A stretch of 64,000 nucleotides of DNA, from contig NC_083600.1 in the NCBI RefSeq assembly GCF_020882245.1, positions 47,153,019-47,217,018 of the forward strand. Reading direction: 5' to 3'. Source of the DNA: Rhopalosiphum padi (Eukaryota > Arthropoda > Insecta > Hemiptera > Aphididae). Within the stretch, counting starts at the first letter, position 1; the number at the start of each line of letters is the position of its first letter. A program made the position numbers and the translations under genes. Shown piece after piece: positions 23,701-32,399 of this stretch. The notes beneath the pieces were generated by a model. That model was not told the origin of the DNA. It worked only from the letters and a program-made list of their open reading frames with translations, and did not search any database.

Positions 23701-24582
23701 TAATGATAGATTAAAATATATTACATTTACAATCGGCTGAAACAAAAAATATTATGTAGTATTAATAATTATAATATACATATTTCCACATAAGACTAGA
23801 AATAATTTAACTATCTCTCCGATTATTTTGGATACGCTTTTCATATTTCAATCAATTATATTAATTTTATTCTAAACCGGTGTAGAAAAAACAATATTAA
23901 AATAGTAGTTTATAGGTATTAATAAGTGTATATTGTTTGACTAAAATATTAAAGCCAAGCAGAATTTCGATGTGTAGAATATGTTGAATGTTATACAATA
24001 TGAAATAACTTAATTATTATAAACAACAGTTATATTAACTGAGTGTATACAAATTGTATGAAGTTTAGATTTAATATTACTTCTAAAATTATAAACAATA
24101 TAATTTCCTATTTCTTAATATTGTGTACAAATTTAAAATAATAATCAGTATAAATTATTTTTATATCTTGTCAATAATAAAACTTCAATAATAATTATTC
24201 TTAGTTTGTAAATAATTTATAAACGATTCTACACACCATTGTATAATACATCACATGATGCATCATGAATATCAATAAAATACAATATTAAAAAAATATA
24301 CTTATTATACATAAACAAATTTATAAATTTGATCATACCAACATATTCCACTTTACATTGATATTCAAGATCTGAAATAACCAAAATTGCATGAAATGTC
24401 ATGTAAGTTAAGTACAAATGTTAATATAATAATAATAATTATTATTATATATATAAATTAATAAATATGAACATACGATTAAATTCTTCTAAATACGTTC
24501 CAAAATAAGCAGTTGTTAGAATAACCAAATTTGCAAGAACCGTAAAAGTAATAGTTATAAAATAATGCTTAGAAAAATGCAT
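5611..24582 (-). CDS. Gene A: complete micro-exon secreted protein (21 coding exons, 183 aa)
   Basis: The coding exons, 5' to 3' on the minus strand, are 24582-24477, 24371-24339, 23004-22975, 20338-20303, 18374-18357, 17002-16991, 16624-16607, 15710-15702, 15585-15574, 15334-15326, 15196-15188, 14712-14704, 13073-13065, 11605-11594, 11173-11162, 10370-10362, 9280-9272, 8395-8387, 8020-8006, 6164-6114 and 5735-5611. Every intron is GT-AG. The joined 552 nt have no internal stop and all introns are phase 1. The product has an N-terminal hydrophobic signal sequence, a mostly helical-looking body rich in D/N/K/L, and one Cys in exon 2 and one in the last exon. The architecture matches what I recall of the pea aphid KQY/KHI cassette effector families, so secretion into saliva is the likely role (inference). 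It is not a bicycle gene: those have a different intron phase and paired C-Y-C motifs. Gene B aligns slot for slot from exon 4 onward. Confidence 0.88.
6114..6164 (-). CDS. Gene A exon 20 (51 nt)
   Basis: The exon runs from TTTTTTACAG to the donor GTATGA and is exactly 51 nt, as in gene B (37746-37796). Only the phase shared with all other exons is open; the other two frames hit TAA. It encodes a hydrophobic-then-polar stretch beginning L-S-N-L-Y and ending N-T-K-D. The equal length with strongly diverged sequence is good evidence for a real coding exon. Confidence 0.9.
6165..8005. other. Intron 19 of gene A with aphid-type repeat relic
   Basis: No exon is visible. The part at about 7437-7950 is a degraded copy of the element also seen at 11695-12690. 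It starts with GTGGGCATGGGTGTATC and includes an ACGAAAAAGGATTCTGA block. Segments at 6280-6360 and 7030-7230 are also present in the truncated third gene copy at 35.95-36.27 kb. Confidence 0.55.
8006..18374 (-). CDS. Gene A micro-exons 5-19
   Basis: There are fifteen exons of 9, 12, 15 or 18 nt: 18357-18374 (18), 16991-17002 (12), 16607-16624 (18), 15702-15710 (9), 15574-15585 (12), 15326-15334 (9), 15188-15196 (9), 14704-14712 (9), 13065-13073 (9), 11594-11605 (12), 11162-11173 (12), 10362-10370 (9), 9272-9280 (9), 8387-8395 (9) and 8006-8020 (15). Each is bounded by a T-rich AG acceptor and a GTACGT, GTATGT, GTAAGT or GTAAAT donor. Each has a counterpart of equal or 3n-different length in gene B. 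Joined, they encode segments such as A-V-W-N-S-V-I-G-N and D-M-L-D-N-M-D-K-N-L. Exons 15 and 16 (E-Q-L-D and K-R-T) fill the slot that is massively amplified in gene B. Confidence 0.88.
8713..8895 (+). other. Unrecognised 60-codon ORF in gene A intron 17
   Basis: This short plus-strand ORF contains a segment reading S-S-K-G-G-L-E-S-P-F and then a Tyr/Glu-rich run. It has more normal codon use than its surroundings. Gene B keeps the flanking intron (near 40.1 kb) but lacks this stretch, so it is either a gene A-specific insertion or was lost from B. I do not recognise the family. A transposase fragment is one possibility. Confidence 0.2.
8947..9187 (-). mobile_element. tRNA-derived SINE (tRNA-Ser-like head)
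   Basis: This GC-richer island in intron 16 of gene A is absent from the same intron of gene B. On the minus strand it has a Pol III B box (GGTTCAAATTCC, plus 9117-9128). About 35 nt upstream is an A-box-like TGTCCGAGCGTG (plus 9162-9173), typical of a serine-type tRNA head. The body ends in an A-tail, seen as the T run near 8949-8960. No intact tRNA cloverleaf remains, so it is not called a tRNA gene. Confidence 0.7.
10164..10184 (-). repeat. Intronic hairpin, gene A version
   Basis: The arms TTTTATC (10164-10170) and GATAAAA (10178-10184) enclose a 7-nt loop, in the intron just upstream of the 9-nt exon 10362-10370 on the plus map (downstream in transcription). The homologous and stronger hairpin recurs in nearly every repeat unit of gene B. 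Confidence 0.5.
11695..12690. mobile_element. Aphid-type non-autonomous element in gene A intron 13
   Basis: This roughly 1-kb block begins near GTGGGCAAGTGGGTATCG and ends with a CATTCATCACTCCGTTCAG-like end. Inside it has the GACAGAAGTCAAAAATCG and CGTGATGACAGACATAAA blocks that I recognise as a high-copy repeat of aphid genomes. A relic lies at 7437-7950 and a right-end fragment at about 23270-23340. Gene B lacks it at this position. It has no coding capacity. Confidence 0.55.
18550..18780. other. Conserved GC-richer island inside intron 4 of gene A
   Basis: A CpG-containing stretch is clearly conserved with 62345-62645 in gene B, including ATACAGTCGTAG, GTTGTCGTCG-like and GCGATTT segments. 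It lies between exons 4 and 5 in both genes. Reading frames are not conserved between the copies because indels break them, so it is unlikely to be coding. It may be a regulatory element or an old insertion that predates the gene duplication. Confidence 0.5.
18798..19754. mobile_element. hAT-like non-autonomous DNA transposon with perfect 8-bp TSD
   Basis: The element starts CAGTGGCGGCTCG and ends CGAGCCGCCACTG, which are complementary terminal inverted repeats. It is flanked by identical 8-bp direct repeats GCGGGGTG (18790-18797 and 19755-19762). Gene B has the unoccupied site in the same intron, so the insertion came after the A/B duplication. A plus-strand ORF at 19000-19227 shows no transposase features. 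The 8-bp TSD and TIR type point to the hAT superfamily. Confidence 0.9.
20303..20338 (-). CDS. Gene A exon 4 (36 nt)
   Basis: The acceptor AATTTACAG and donor GTAATG bound exactly 36 nt. Gene B has a 36-nt exon in the same context at 63094-63129, with the same acceptor context. The exon is open in the common phase and encodes K-A-V-E-D-S-R-A-T-S-T. It is the most 5' exon of gene A with a counterpart inside the window. Confidence 0.85.
20579..21020. mobile_element. Possible small TIR element in intron 3
   Basis: AGGGCCCG near 20578 faces its complement CGGGCCCT near 21009, bounding about 440 bp of AT-rich sequence with internal ATTAA repeats. The inverted termini are short and no target duplication is clear, so this is tentative. 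Confidence 0.3.
21830..22900. repeat. Degraded transposable-element sequence in intron 3
   Basis: The segment with GGGGTGCTAAGCCCCCCT near 21970 and the block ending GAATCACCCTGTATA near 22860 look like ends of dispersed insect elements. No ORF supports a protein. An ORF on the minus strand at 21318-21530, just before this block, has no usable splice donor in phase and is not part of gene A. Confidence 0.4.
22975..23004 (-). CDS. Gene A exon 3 (30 nt)
   Basis: The acceptor ATTTAACAG and consensus donor GTAAGT bound 30 nt. The exon is open only as required by the common phase and encodes I-L-M-N-I-A-K-F-T. Joining to exons 2 and 4 gives Asp and Asn codons. The gene B counterpart would lie beyond the right edge. 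Confidence 0.8.
24339..24371 (-). CDS. Gene A exon 2 (33 nt)
   Basis: The acceptor TTGGTTATTTCAG is followed by 33 nt and the donor GTATGA. The exon encodes L-E-Y-Q-C-K-V-E-Y-V in the shared phase, giving the mature protein an early Cys flanked by Tyr residues. The intron separating it from the signal-peptide exon is only 105 nt, the shortest in the gene. Confidence 0.82.
24477..24582 (-). CDS. Gene A exon 1: start codon and signal peptide
   Basis: ATG at 24582-24580 opens 106 nt (35 codons plus one base) ending at the donor GTATGT. The peptide begins M-H-F-S-K-H-Y-F-I-T and continues into a hydrophobic core around F-T-V-L-A-N-L-V-I-L. An A-Y junction after L-T-T-A suits signal-peptidase cleavage. 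The exon then encodes G-T-Y-L-E-E-F-N. It is the first ATG downstream of a TATA box with a short leader. As I recall, a conserved secretory exon of this kind defines the KQY and KHI cassette families, and the K-H-Y near the start is suggestive. Confidence 0.85.
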
Positions 24583-24700
24583 TTTGATTATTTGATTCGC
24601 ACAAAGAATATAAATGATGTGAAAACCTTAAAAAATGAATTGGTAATAAAAATAATTCTCAAGTGCTTTTATAACTGATTCCTTCATAACCTACCCATGC
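24583..24700 (-). promoter_or_regulatory. Gene A core promoter (TATA box) and 5' leader
   Basis: TATAAAAG reads on the minus strand at 24673-24666. Transcription would be expected to begin about 30 nt downstream, near 24643, leaving a leader of about 60 nt before the ATG at 24582. No upstream ATG occurs between the predicted start and the initiation codon. No comparable box precedes exon 4, which supports exon 1 as the true 5' end. Confidence 0.6.
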
Positions 24701-25420
24701 AACACGTCATAATAAATAAACAGTTTACAAATATTTAACAAAAAATATGCTATGACGCCATCAACTATTCTTTACTTCTTACTAATTTTTGATATTATAT
24801 TGCGTAAATGTTATAATAATCTAGATTGGACGAATTTATCATTTGATTTTATTACAAAACTTACAATAATCGTTTGTTTGAATAATTATTAAAATAAGGT
24901 TTTCAAATAATATAGTTTTAAATAATAGTATTTCTTAATGATAGTTAATTTTTTTTTTTTTTTTTTTTATATATGTCACTATTTTTACTTTCTATTTATA
25001 TTAAACGAAACAACATTGGTTATTGTTCTGTTACATTGATACTTTTAGCATAATAATATGACCATTTTCTATACCAACTTCTTATTTTTCGTGTAAAATA
25101 TATGATTGTTATACACACACACACACAAATATATATATATATATTGTGTGTGTGTGTGTTATATAATACTATATAACATACTTTTAATGGTTTAATATTG
25201 TAATAGACAAATTTCTCTATAAATTCATTATAAAATTGTTTTATTTAATTTTATTCCCTATACGTAATGTTAAATTATTTGTGTATTTAATTATAATTTA
25301 AATTTATATCAGTTAGACCAAATGTGTGTGTAACCTGAAAAAAAACCTACTCGAATATAAACTGATGGACACAATTCAGTGTTTGTAACACACCTTGTTT
25401 ACAGCCAATTAAAATTTAAC
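24700..25420. repeat. Upstream AT-rich region with dispersed duplicate
   Basis: The segment at 24970-25270 is similar to 29110-29370, sharing the ACAACATTG and TTCGTGTAAAATAT blocks. It also holds a T18-20 run near 24950 and the inverted microsatellite reported separately. No gene is seen. Confidence 0.45.
25113..25160. repeat. Inverted microsatellite (AC)n-(AT)n-(GT)n
   Basis: An AC tract (25113-25126) runs into an AT tract and then a GT tract (25146-25160), so the whole is almost perfectly self-complementary. It lies about 500 bp upstream of the gene A promoter. Confidence 0.8.
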
Positions 25421-25423
25421 ATA

Positions 25424-25880
25424 TTACTCTCTACTTGTAGAATTGGACCGTGCAAAAATTTTTACATCAGAAGTTAAAAAGTTGTCGTCAAAAACATAAC
25501 CTCTACAACCCACGACTAATATCTCTTTAGTTATTATGGTCCCCACGTGTTCTTCTGTAAATAATATATTATAATAGTTAATGAAAAATATAAGAAACTT
25601 ATTGGTCACGATATCCCAAAAAGTTTAATTTATTTTAACAGGAGTGTAAACAATAGAATATTTATCTAAAGAAAAATAATTAATTTTTCTAAATCTTCAG
25701 GTTCTTCAAGTTCAGGAAACTTGAATAGCTTATATTATGGTGTTGAGCTAGATACGGTCTTAGGAATTTTATTGTTTATTGTATACATAAATGTCTTTCT
25801 TGATTTGGATCTTGAATGTTCTATTTTCTGTTTCACCGGTGACACTAAGATACTTATTCATGATTTAAATAAATTTTATT
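25424..25880 (-). pseudogene. Unrecognised coding-like island, broken
   Basis: Minus-strand reading gives protein-like segments interrupted by stops or frameshifts: one with Y-L-S-V-T-G-E-T-E-N near 25860, one with F-P-E-L-E-E-P-E-D-L near 25700, and one with I-L-V-V-G-C-R-G-Y-V near 25500. Their order is consistent with a decayed gene or with scattered exons. No family is recognised and the splice sites I tried do not fit gene A's phase, so it is kept apart from gene A. Confidence 0.3.
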
Positions 25881-26234
25881 TACCTAATTCTTAAAGCAAC
25901 AAAAAAAAATGTTGTTTATAAAAGATTGGTTTATTCGAACTCTCTGGAAATAAATTTTAATAAAACATTAATTTCCTTTCTTCATATCAAAAGTTAAAAG
26001 TCATGGTATTAATGAACCTATTGAAATAAACGATGACACGTTTCAAGAGATACACCTCTTATGGGTACTTGTAATATTGTAATTATATAATTATTATATG
26101 AGGTGCTGAATAATTGATATATCTGGGTATGATATGTTTTTAAAATGAAATATTTATTTTGACTCGGTGATTACAAAATTAAGCAGTATGTTTAATCAAT
26201 TTAAAAAATTGAAATATATAATATTTTATAACCT

Positions 26235-28120
26235 AACAATGGTTTTTTGTGCTATTTTACAGGCACTATACGGGGTGTGTGTATGGGGTGGTACCTTCCA
26301 TAAATAATATATAAGTTTGCTCAGAATTACAATAAACTCGTCGCTAGTGATATCCTTTAAGAAAACTATTCATTCAAATACTGATACACTGTATTGTATA
26401 ATTTATGTTATAGTGAATTAAGAGAAATCTCTTTTGGTATTTTGCGCCAATTTTATTACCTGTAATTTTCGCCACGAATACAAATACATTTTTTTTTTGC
26501 GCAACGACAGAAAACGAAATGGAATATGCAATTGCGCCACATTTTTAACTTTAAGTGTAGCTGAACTTTACCAGTAGATAATGTATAATTATAAAATTAC
26601 TGATTTTAATATGTTTTATTACTAAACGAATATTTACTTATTTAATATACATGGAGTTTGTTTTACTTATGTACATTTATTTATAATTATAATATTAGTG
26701 GTGATAATTAAAATTTACAATTTTAATAAAGTATACAATGGTGCAAATTACAATTTTAGTAGGTACACGATGGCTTATATTACATAATGCATTTTTATTG
26801 AGTTTATTTTGACGCAAATTACAAACTTAAAAAGTGGCACAAATTACCAAAATAAATTTTTAGACGTGTCCCAAATGGCATACATTTATTTATTTTATTT
26901 TTTTTTTTTGGGGGGGGGGGTTATTTTTAGCGCAAATTACATACGCTCGAAAAAAAATCTGTATTTTTATAAATATAAGAGTGACAGCTGATTTAGCGGT
27001 ATCCATGTATGGTTTCGTGGACATTCCGGTGTATTGGAGTTATTGGACCGTCATTTGTCTTAAAACACTTCAGATCAACGATTGGTTAAGTTTCATTGGT
27101 TTAGGGGAGGTAAATAATGGACATTTTGTCGACGGATTTCTATTGTATAATTTTGAGCTCTGAGCGAGAAACTCGTAAGTTAATCGGGCGGCACTGTTTT
27201 CGGCCAAAATTAACCTTTCCCTTTTCGGCCCGTTCACTTTTCGGCCATTCTGAAATGACCGTTTTCGGCCAGTACACTATTTTGGTCACCAATGAAATAT
27301 TCTTTTCGTGTTTTTTTTCTGTTAAACTACCATTTTACATAATAGATTAAGTAAAAAATATGAAAAATAAAAGTTACATTATATTATCAATGTACACAAT
27401 ATAATATATAAAATTATAGGGATATTTTATTTTTATTTAATATAAAAATATTATAGGGAATCCAACATCTATATAGGCTAACAATTGTGACGATTGTGAC
27501 AATTGTTGACGCGTACTCGCCATATATAATAACTATTGATGTAATTATTATTACTTTTATCTTTATTATATTATATTATAGGTATCTTATTCTTGTCAAT
27601 ATCTGGTCGATGGATATCATTGTTTAATTATATTTCAGTGTGTTTCTTACTCTCTGTGTAAATTGTAAATTAATAAATGTATGAGTTATAATTTTATTAT
27701 AAAAAAATTTAAATATCCCAGTAATTTTATATTTATTGTGTAAATTAATAACAATATTATAACTTTTATTTTTATAATTTTTTTAAAACGTTAAAAGAAT
27801 ATTTAATTGGTGACCAAAATAGTGTACTGGCCGAAAACGGTCATTTCAGAATGGCCGAAAAGTGTCCCGCCCAGTTAATCGGTTAGCTACCTAGGCTATA
27901 TCTTTTAACATAATATGTGTAAACAAATAGTAACATGTTTATATTTGGCAAGAAAATACTGCAAAAATGGGTCAACACTTTGACTTTGCTTAATGACATC
28001 AATTTTTTTTATACTCTTATAAATTATTTTTATAAACCCAACATTGAATAATTATATGTTAAAATTCAACGTTTTTGTTGAAATAAACTACTACGTAAAA
28101 ATAGTTATAAATTAAATGAC
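26235..28120 (+). repeat. Dispersed repeat R1, copy 3, with two nested insertions
   Basis: R1 sequence at 26235-26395 resumes at about 26965-27185 and again at 27881-28050. The first gap (about 26430-26965) is filled by a block rich in GCGCAAATTAC-like phrases, ending with a T-run and a G10 run near 26910-26920. The second gap is the TIR element at 27186-27872. The order of nesting shows that R1 is the oldest. Confidence 0.6.
27186..27872. mobile_element. TIR transposon (687 bp) with 8-bp TSD
   Basis: Long inverted repeats begin GGGCGG and carry repeated TTTCGGCC phrases, ending near ACCAATGAAATATTC on the left and its complement on the right. Identical AGTTAATC flanks (27178-27185 and 27873-27880) form an 8-bp target duplication. 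The interior is AT-rich with no ORF, so it is a non-autonomous member of an 8-bp-TSD superfamily (hAT or P). Confidence 0.85.
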
Positions 28121-28199
28121 TACCTAATAACAATATCAAAAACATAATATTAAATATTATACGTGCAGCATATTCTTATAAATATACAATACAATTAAA

Positions 28200-28565
28200 T
28201 ATAAATGAAGTGATACTTCTTCTCCCTATTTTTAGATTAAGAGTGGAGCAATAAATGTTTTGACTTTATATTGGTGTTTGTGTGTATGTTGTTTTTTACT
28301 GTGGATTTGTGCAATATCAATTTTCGAGAATAGGCTTAAAATTCAAACTGAGAGCAGTTTTTGATAAAAAATTGTATCTATTTTGTACTTTAGACAGTTG
28401 AGATGGTTTATAATATTTTTCAAATTAATGGGGGAAAAAAGTTAGTCTAGTGGGTATCACTCTGAAGTACATTAGATATAGAGTATATCACTATTATTGG
28501 TGTGCTCATATAATTTGGAGTACTTGATTTTTCTAATTTTAGATCTTGGAATCAGAAAAATAAAA
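28200..28565 (+). repeat. Dispersed repeat R2, copy 2
   Basis: This is the second copy of the R2 block seen at 2840-3280, with the same order of the GTTTTGA, ACTGAGAGC and GTTAGTCTAGTGGGTAT segments. Confidence 0.55.
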
Positions 28566-29755
28566 TATTGATAATAGATTAATGATATTTAATTTATATA
28601 ACATAACATATATCATAAATATAAGTCATGATATTAATGAACCCATTAATATAAACTAAGACACATTTCAAGAGATGTACATCTGATGGGTACTTGTAAA
28701 TTAGTTATGTATATAAGGGGTATATAAGGGGTAGTATAAGGGGTACCTTGATATATGCATGCATTTATGCACTAAAGGTCTACTAAATATGCTATTATAA
28801 TTTGCTATTTTTTAAATATTAATTTTATATGAATAAAACCATCATACTATTATTTGAGATCCAGAAAATCTATTTAACATTAAGTTTTTCTTTATAAGAT
28901 CAATAAACTTGCACCTTTATATAAATAATATTGTCAATTATACATTTATTAATGAAAATCGATCAAATATGAAAAACATGCACATATACATTTTAAATAT
29001 ACACTTGTATTCTTATGATAATTTTTTTTTTTTTTACTTAGCTATGTTTTAATGGTTATTGAAAAATATGCAAACTCCTAGAAGTCCCCAACCATAGTCA
29101 AATTATTAAAATTATTTATGTAGTTATTTTTACTTTTTATTTATAGTAGACCGTATAACAACATTGATTATTGTTCGGTCAGATTAATAATTTTACTATA
29201 AAAATATGACGATGTGAACTTTTTTATTCTTCGTGTAAAATATAATAATTTATATTGTTATATACATATAATATTTTAATATGTGACTTATATGTTATAT
29301 AATATGTCTTTAATATTGTAATTGATAAATTTAGAAATGTTAATTTATTAAATTGTTTTATTTATTTTTTTTTTTGGTTGTATTTGGCATAAATTACTTA
29401 CGGCCATTAAAGTTTCGTTGGTTTACCACCCTGCTGGGTGGCGAACCTTTTTAGAGTCAATTTCCAAATTTTCCTAGTATAGTTTTTGAAATTTTTTCAC
29501 GTGCCCAAAGGAAATTATATTTTCTATGAATAAAAAAAAGTTACAGATTTATTATAATATATTCTTTTATTAAGGGGCACATATATTTTTTATAATTATA
29601 ATTTTTAAAATTTATTTGATTTATTTGTTTGAATTTCTTGTAATAGTGTATTATTCAAAACTTTATAAATAGCATAATTTTTAATAATTTAAATTTTTTC
29701 ATGTGCCATTGAAGTTTTATCAACATTCCACCTTCGTCATCCGTGCTGTAGATTC
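28565..29755. repeat. Mixed repeat fragments, no gene
   Basis: The segment near 28610-28730 duplicates 25990-26120 (around GATGGGTACTTGTAA) and 29110-29370 duplicates 24970-25270. The part at 29390-29740 resembles, in inverse orientation, the hAT-like relic at 31514-31817. No coding region is supported. Confidence 0.4.
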
Positions 29756-29759
29756 CGGT

Positions 29760-30505
29760 GTTGTACAATTGAGAACGTTTTACCTTTTTAGCAACACGAT
29801 TGAGAACGATGTCGGCAGATCAAAGAAACAATATTTTGTACCTTAAAATCAAACGATTGAGGACGATTTTTCTAGCGACGTTGCCATTTATCTTAACTTT
29901 TAGTAATAATATTTAGGGCTGGGATTTTGATGCAAAAGCATCTCTTTTTGGTGTTTTGTAAGTATAAAATGTGTAAACTGATTTTTTTTTTGTATTTTTT
30001 AAAAAAAATGCATTTTTTGGGCATTTTTTCACAATTTGTTTATAAAATATACGACAATTCTTGCGATTAACAAGAGACATTCAGCATACTGTCGACGGTT
30101 AATAATAAATTATAGGTATAACATAGCATATCATCGATAAAAATCTTATCATAGCTAGGCGTTTATACAACTTATGGCGATATATTGCTGTCCAGACTTA
30201 GAAGTTGGGAGTTTATTTTCAGACTACGTGTATATACTGGCAAATAAATATTGATTTTTTAAATTTTTAATCTTAAGCTGACAAATATGTTGTTTATAAA
30301 TATAGATTCCAGGTAAGTTTATTTTGTAAACAAAATATAGTGATTGATATCTTATTCTTATATATATATTGTATCTTGTATTTTTATTATTTTTATTTTT
30401 AATTAATGTGGCAACGTTGCATAAAAAATAGCAGGTAAGAACGTTCTCAATCGTCCTATTAAAAAAGGTACGGCCGATAAGGACCGTTCTCAATCATGTT
30501 CTACC
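29760..30505. mobile_element. TIR element with ATTGAGAACG subterminal repeats
   Basis: The left end (ACAATTGAGAACG, with ACGATTGAGAACG and ACGATTGAGGACG close by) is mirrored on the right by CGTTCTCAATC motifs near 30430-30500. Both ends also carry matching ACGTTGCC/GCAACGT and TACCTTTTT/AAAAAGGTA blocks. The interior has only chance ORFs. The target duplication was not resolved, so the boundaries are approximate. Confidence 0.6.
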
Positions 30506-30509
30506 CTCA

Positions 30510-30790
30510 AGTTTAGGGCGTGGTAATTATTGGAAATTTTGTTCACGGATTTAGGTTGTATAGTTTTGAGCTCTCAGTGGTAAATTTGTAAGTCAATCGG
30601 TTAGCTACCTAACCTATATATTTTATTTATATGTGTGTAAACAATTACATAGTTATATTAGGCAAAGAAATTATGCAGGTTAACACGTTTAATGTGTAAT
30701 GACACCAATTTATTTATACTCTTAATAACGTCATATTTCAATGTATTAAAATAATAAAATCCTTTTTATTATCTAAATGAAAAGTCCATA
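30510..30790 (+). repeat. Dispersed repeat R1, copy 4 (partial)
   Basis: R1 tail sequence with GTTTTGAGCTCTCAGTGG and AATAACGTCATATTTCAATG blocks. It directly follows the TIR element, which probably inserted into it. Confidence 0.6.
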
Positions 30791-31186
30791 AAAGTGTCTA
30801 GTATTTAGAGGCATTTGTTAAGGAAGGTTTCACTGTATTAATAATTTTACTATGGTGAGGTTATTGATATAGACGATATAGTGATATGACGTGTTATTTA
30901 TGTTATAATTCTATTAGTGCACAATGCAAGTATTATTTTGAATATAATAATAATAAAGATATAGAAGCCAAACATGTCTTATTATTGATAAAAACCTTTT
31001 ATATAGTGCTCTAACCGGCTACAGAAAACTAATGTCGTAACAATGTTCCTTCAACCACGTTACACTACATTAAAGGGATCATTATTCCCAAACTCAATAT
31101 TGTATTTCTTTTATCTATGAAGATTGTAAATTTTCAGATGTGTAAAATAATTATGGTTGAAGCTGACACTTTAAAATTTTTAAAAA

Positions 31187-31930
31187 TAGAAATTTGTTAG
31201 TACTTCTTTTGCATGAAATATCTCGAATAATAATTTTTTATTTATCTAATAAAAATATGTATATTTTTTTAATATATTGAAAAATGACGTTATCGAGAGT
31301 ATAAATAAATTGGAGTCATTACACACTTAACGTGTTAACCCAGTTTGCTGTATTTTTTTGCTAAATATAACCATGTAATTGTTTACACATGTGTGTTAAA
31401 AAATATAGGTTAGGTAGCTATACGATTGACTTACAAGTTTATCACTGAGAGCTCAAAATTATACAACTTAAATAAGGGAACAAATTTTTCAATAATTTCC
31501 TCCTTCTAAGCCTGAGGTAGTGAACCTACGGCACGAGTGACAAAAGTGGCATGTTAATAAAATTTCAATGTCACGTGAAAAATTGAAATTATTAAAAATT
31601 ATGCTATTTATAAAGTTTTGATTATAACGGTTATAAGAAATTCAAAGAAATAAATCACATAAATTTAAAAAATTATAATTATAAAAAAAAGGCGTGCCTA
31701 CTTAATGAAATAAAATATAATACATTTGTAAGTTTACAGTGAAAAATGTTGATAACCTTTATTGGGAAAATTTGGCAATTGCCCTGAGAAGATAAAGGTA
31801 GTTTGGCCACCCCTGCGCTAAGCCTCTAAACAGTCTAAACCAACGAAACTTAACCACTCGTTGATCTAAAGTGATTCAAGATAGACGGTCCAATACACCG
31901 CCATTCGGTATGGCCGCAAAACCATAAACA
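31187..31930 (-). repeat. Dispersed repeat R1, copy 5 (reverse), interrupted
   Basis: An inverted R1 copy runs from a TGACGTTATCGAGAGTAT block, through GAGAGCTCAAAAT near 31450, to ATTCGGTATGGCCGC near 31910. It is interrupted by the hAT-like relic at 31514-31817. Its first 225 bp are almost identical to 32050-32275. Confidence 0.6.
31514..31817. mobile_element. hAT-like MITE, 304 bp
   Basis: CTAAGCCT repeats flank the element (31506-31513 and 31818-31825), giving an 8-bp target duplication. The right end reads as CGCAGGGGTGGCC on the complementary strand and the left starts GAGGTAGTGAACC, an imperfect inverted repeat typical of old hAT copies. Confidence 0.6.
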
Positions 31931-32049
31931 AAACATAAACAATACTTTTAAATTTTAATATTGAAAAAGAGATATAACATGTATTATCAAAATTTATTTC
32001 CAGAGAGCTTGTATTAAACCAATTTTTAATAGATGACAGAATTTTTAAA

Positions 32050-32395
32050 AATACAAATTTGTTAGTACTTCTTTTGCATGAAATATCTCGAATAATAATT
32101 TTTTATTTATCTAATAAAAATATGTATATTTTTTTAATATATTGAAAAATGACGTTATCGAGAGTATAAATAAATTGGAGTCATTACACACTTAACGTGT
32201 TAACCCAGTTTGCTGTATTTTATTGCTAAATATAACCATGTAATTGTTTAGACATGTGTTAAAAAATATAGATTAGGTAGCTAACCGATTGACTTACGAG
32301 TTTCTCGTTGAGAACTCAAATTATAAAGACAACCTAAATCCGCGAACGAAATTTCCAATAATTACCACACCCTAAACAAACAAGATACGGATGGT
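32050..32395 (-). repeat. Dispersed repeat R1, copy 6 (reverse)
   Basis: Near-identical to 31187-31412 over about 225 bp, offset roughly 860 bp. This suggests a recent local duplication instead of independent insertion. Confidence 0.65.
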
Positions 32396-32399
32396 ATTA

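Noticed and set aside
5611..24582. Assignment of gene A to the aphid bicycle gene family
   Set aside because: Bicycle proteins have paired C-Y-C motifs and, as I recall, phase-2 introns. Here introns are phase 1 and the visible cysteines do not form those motifs.
26809..27350. Three overlapping plus-strand ORFs of 60-77 codons
   Set aside because: They cross the boundaries of nested repeats (R1, a G-run insertion and the TIR element) and have no conserved frame.
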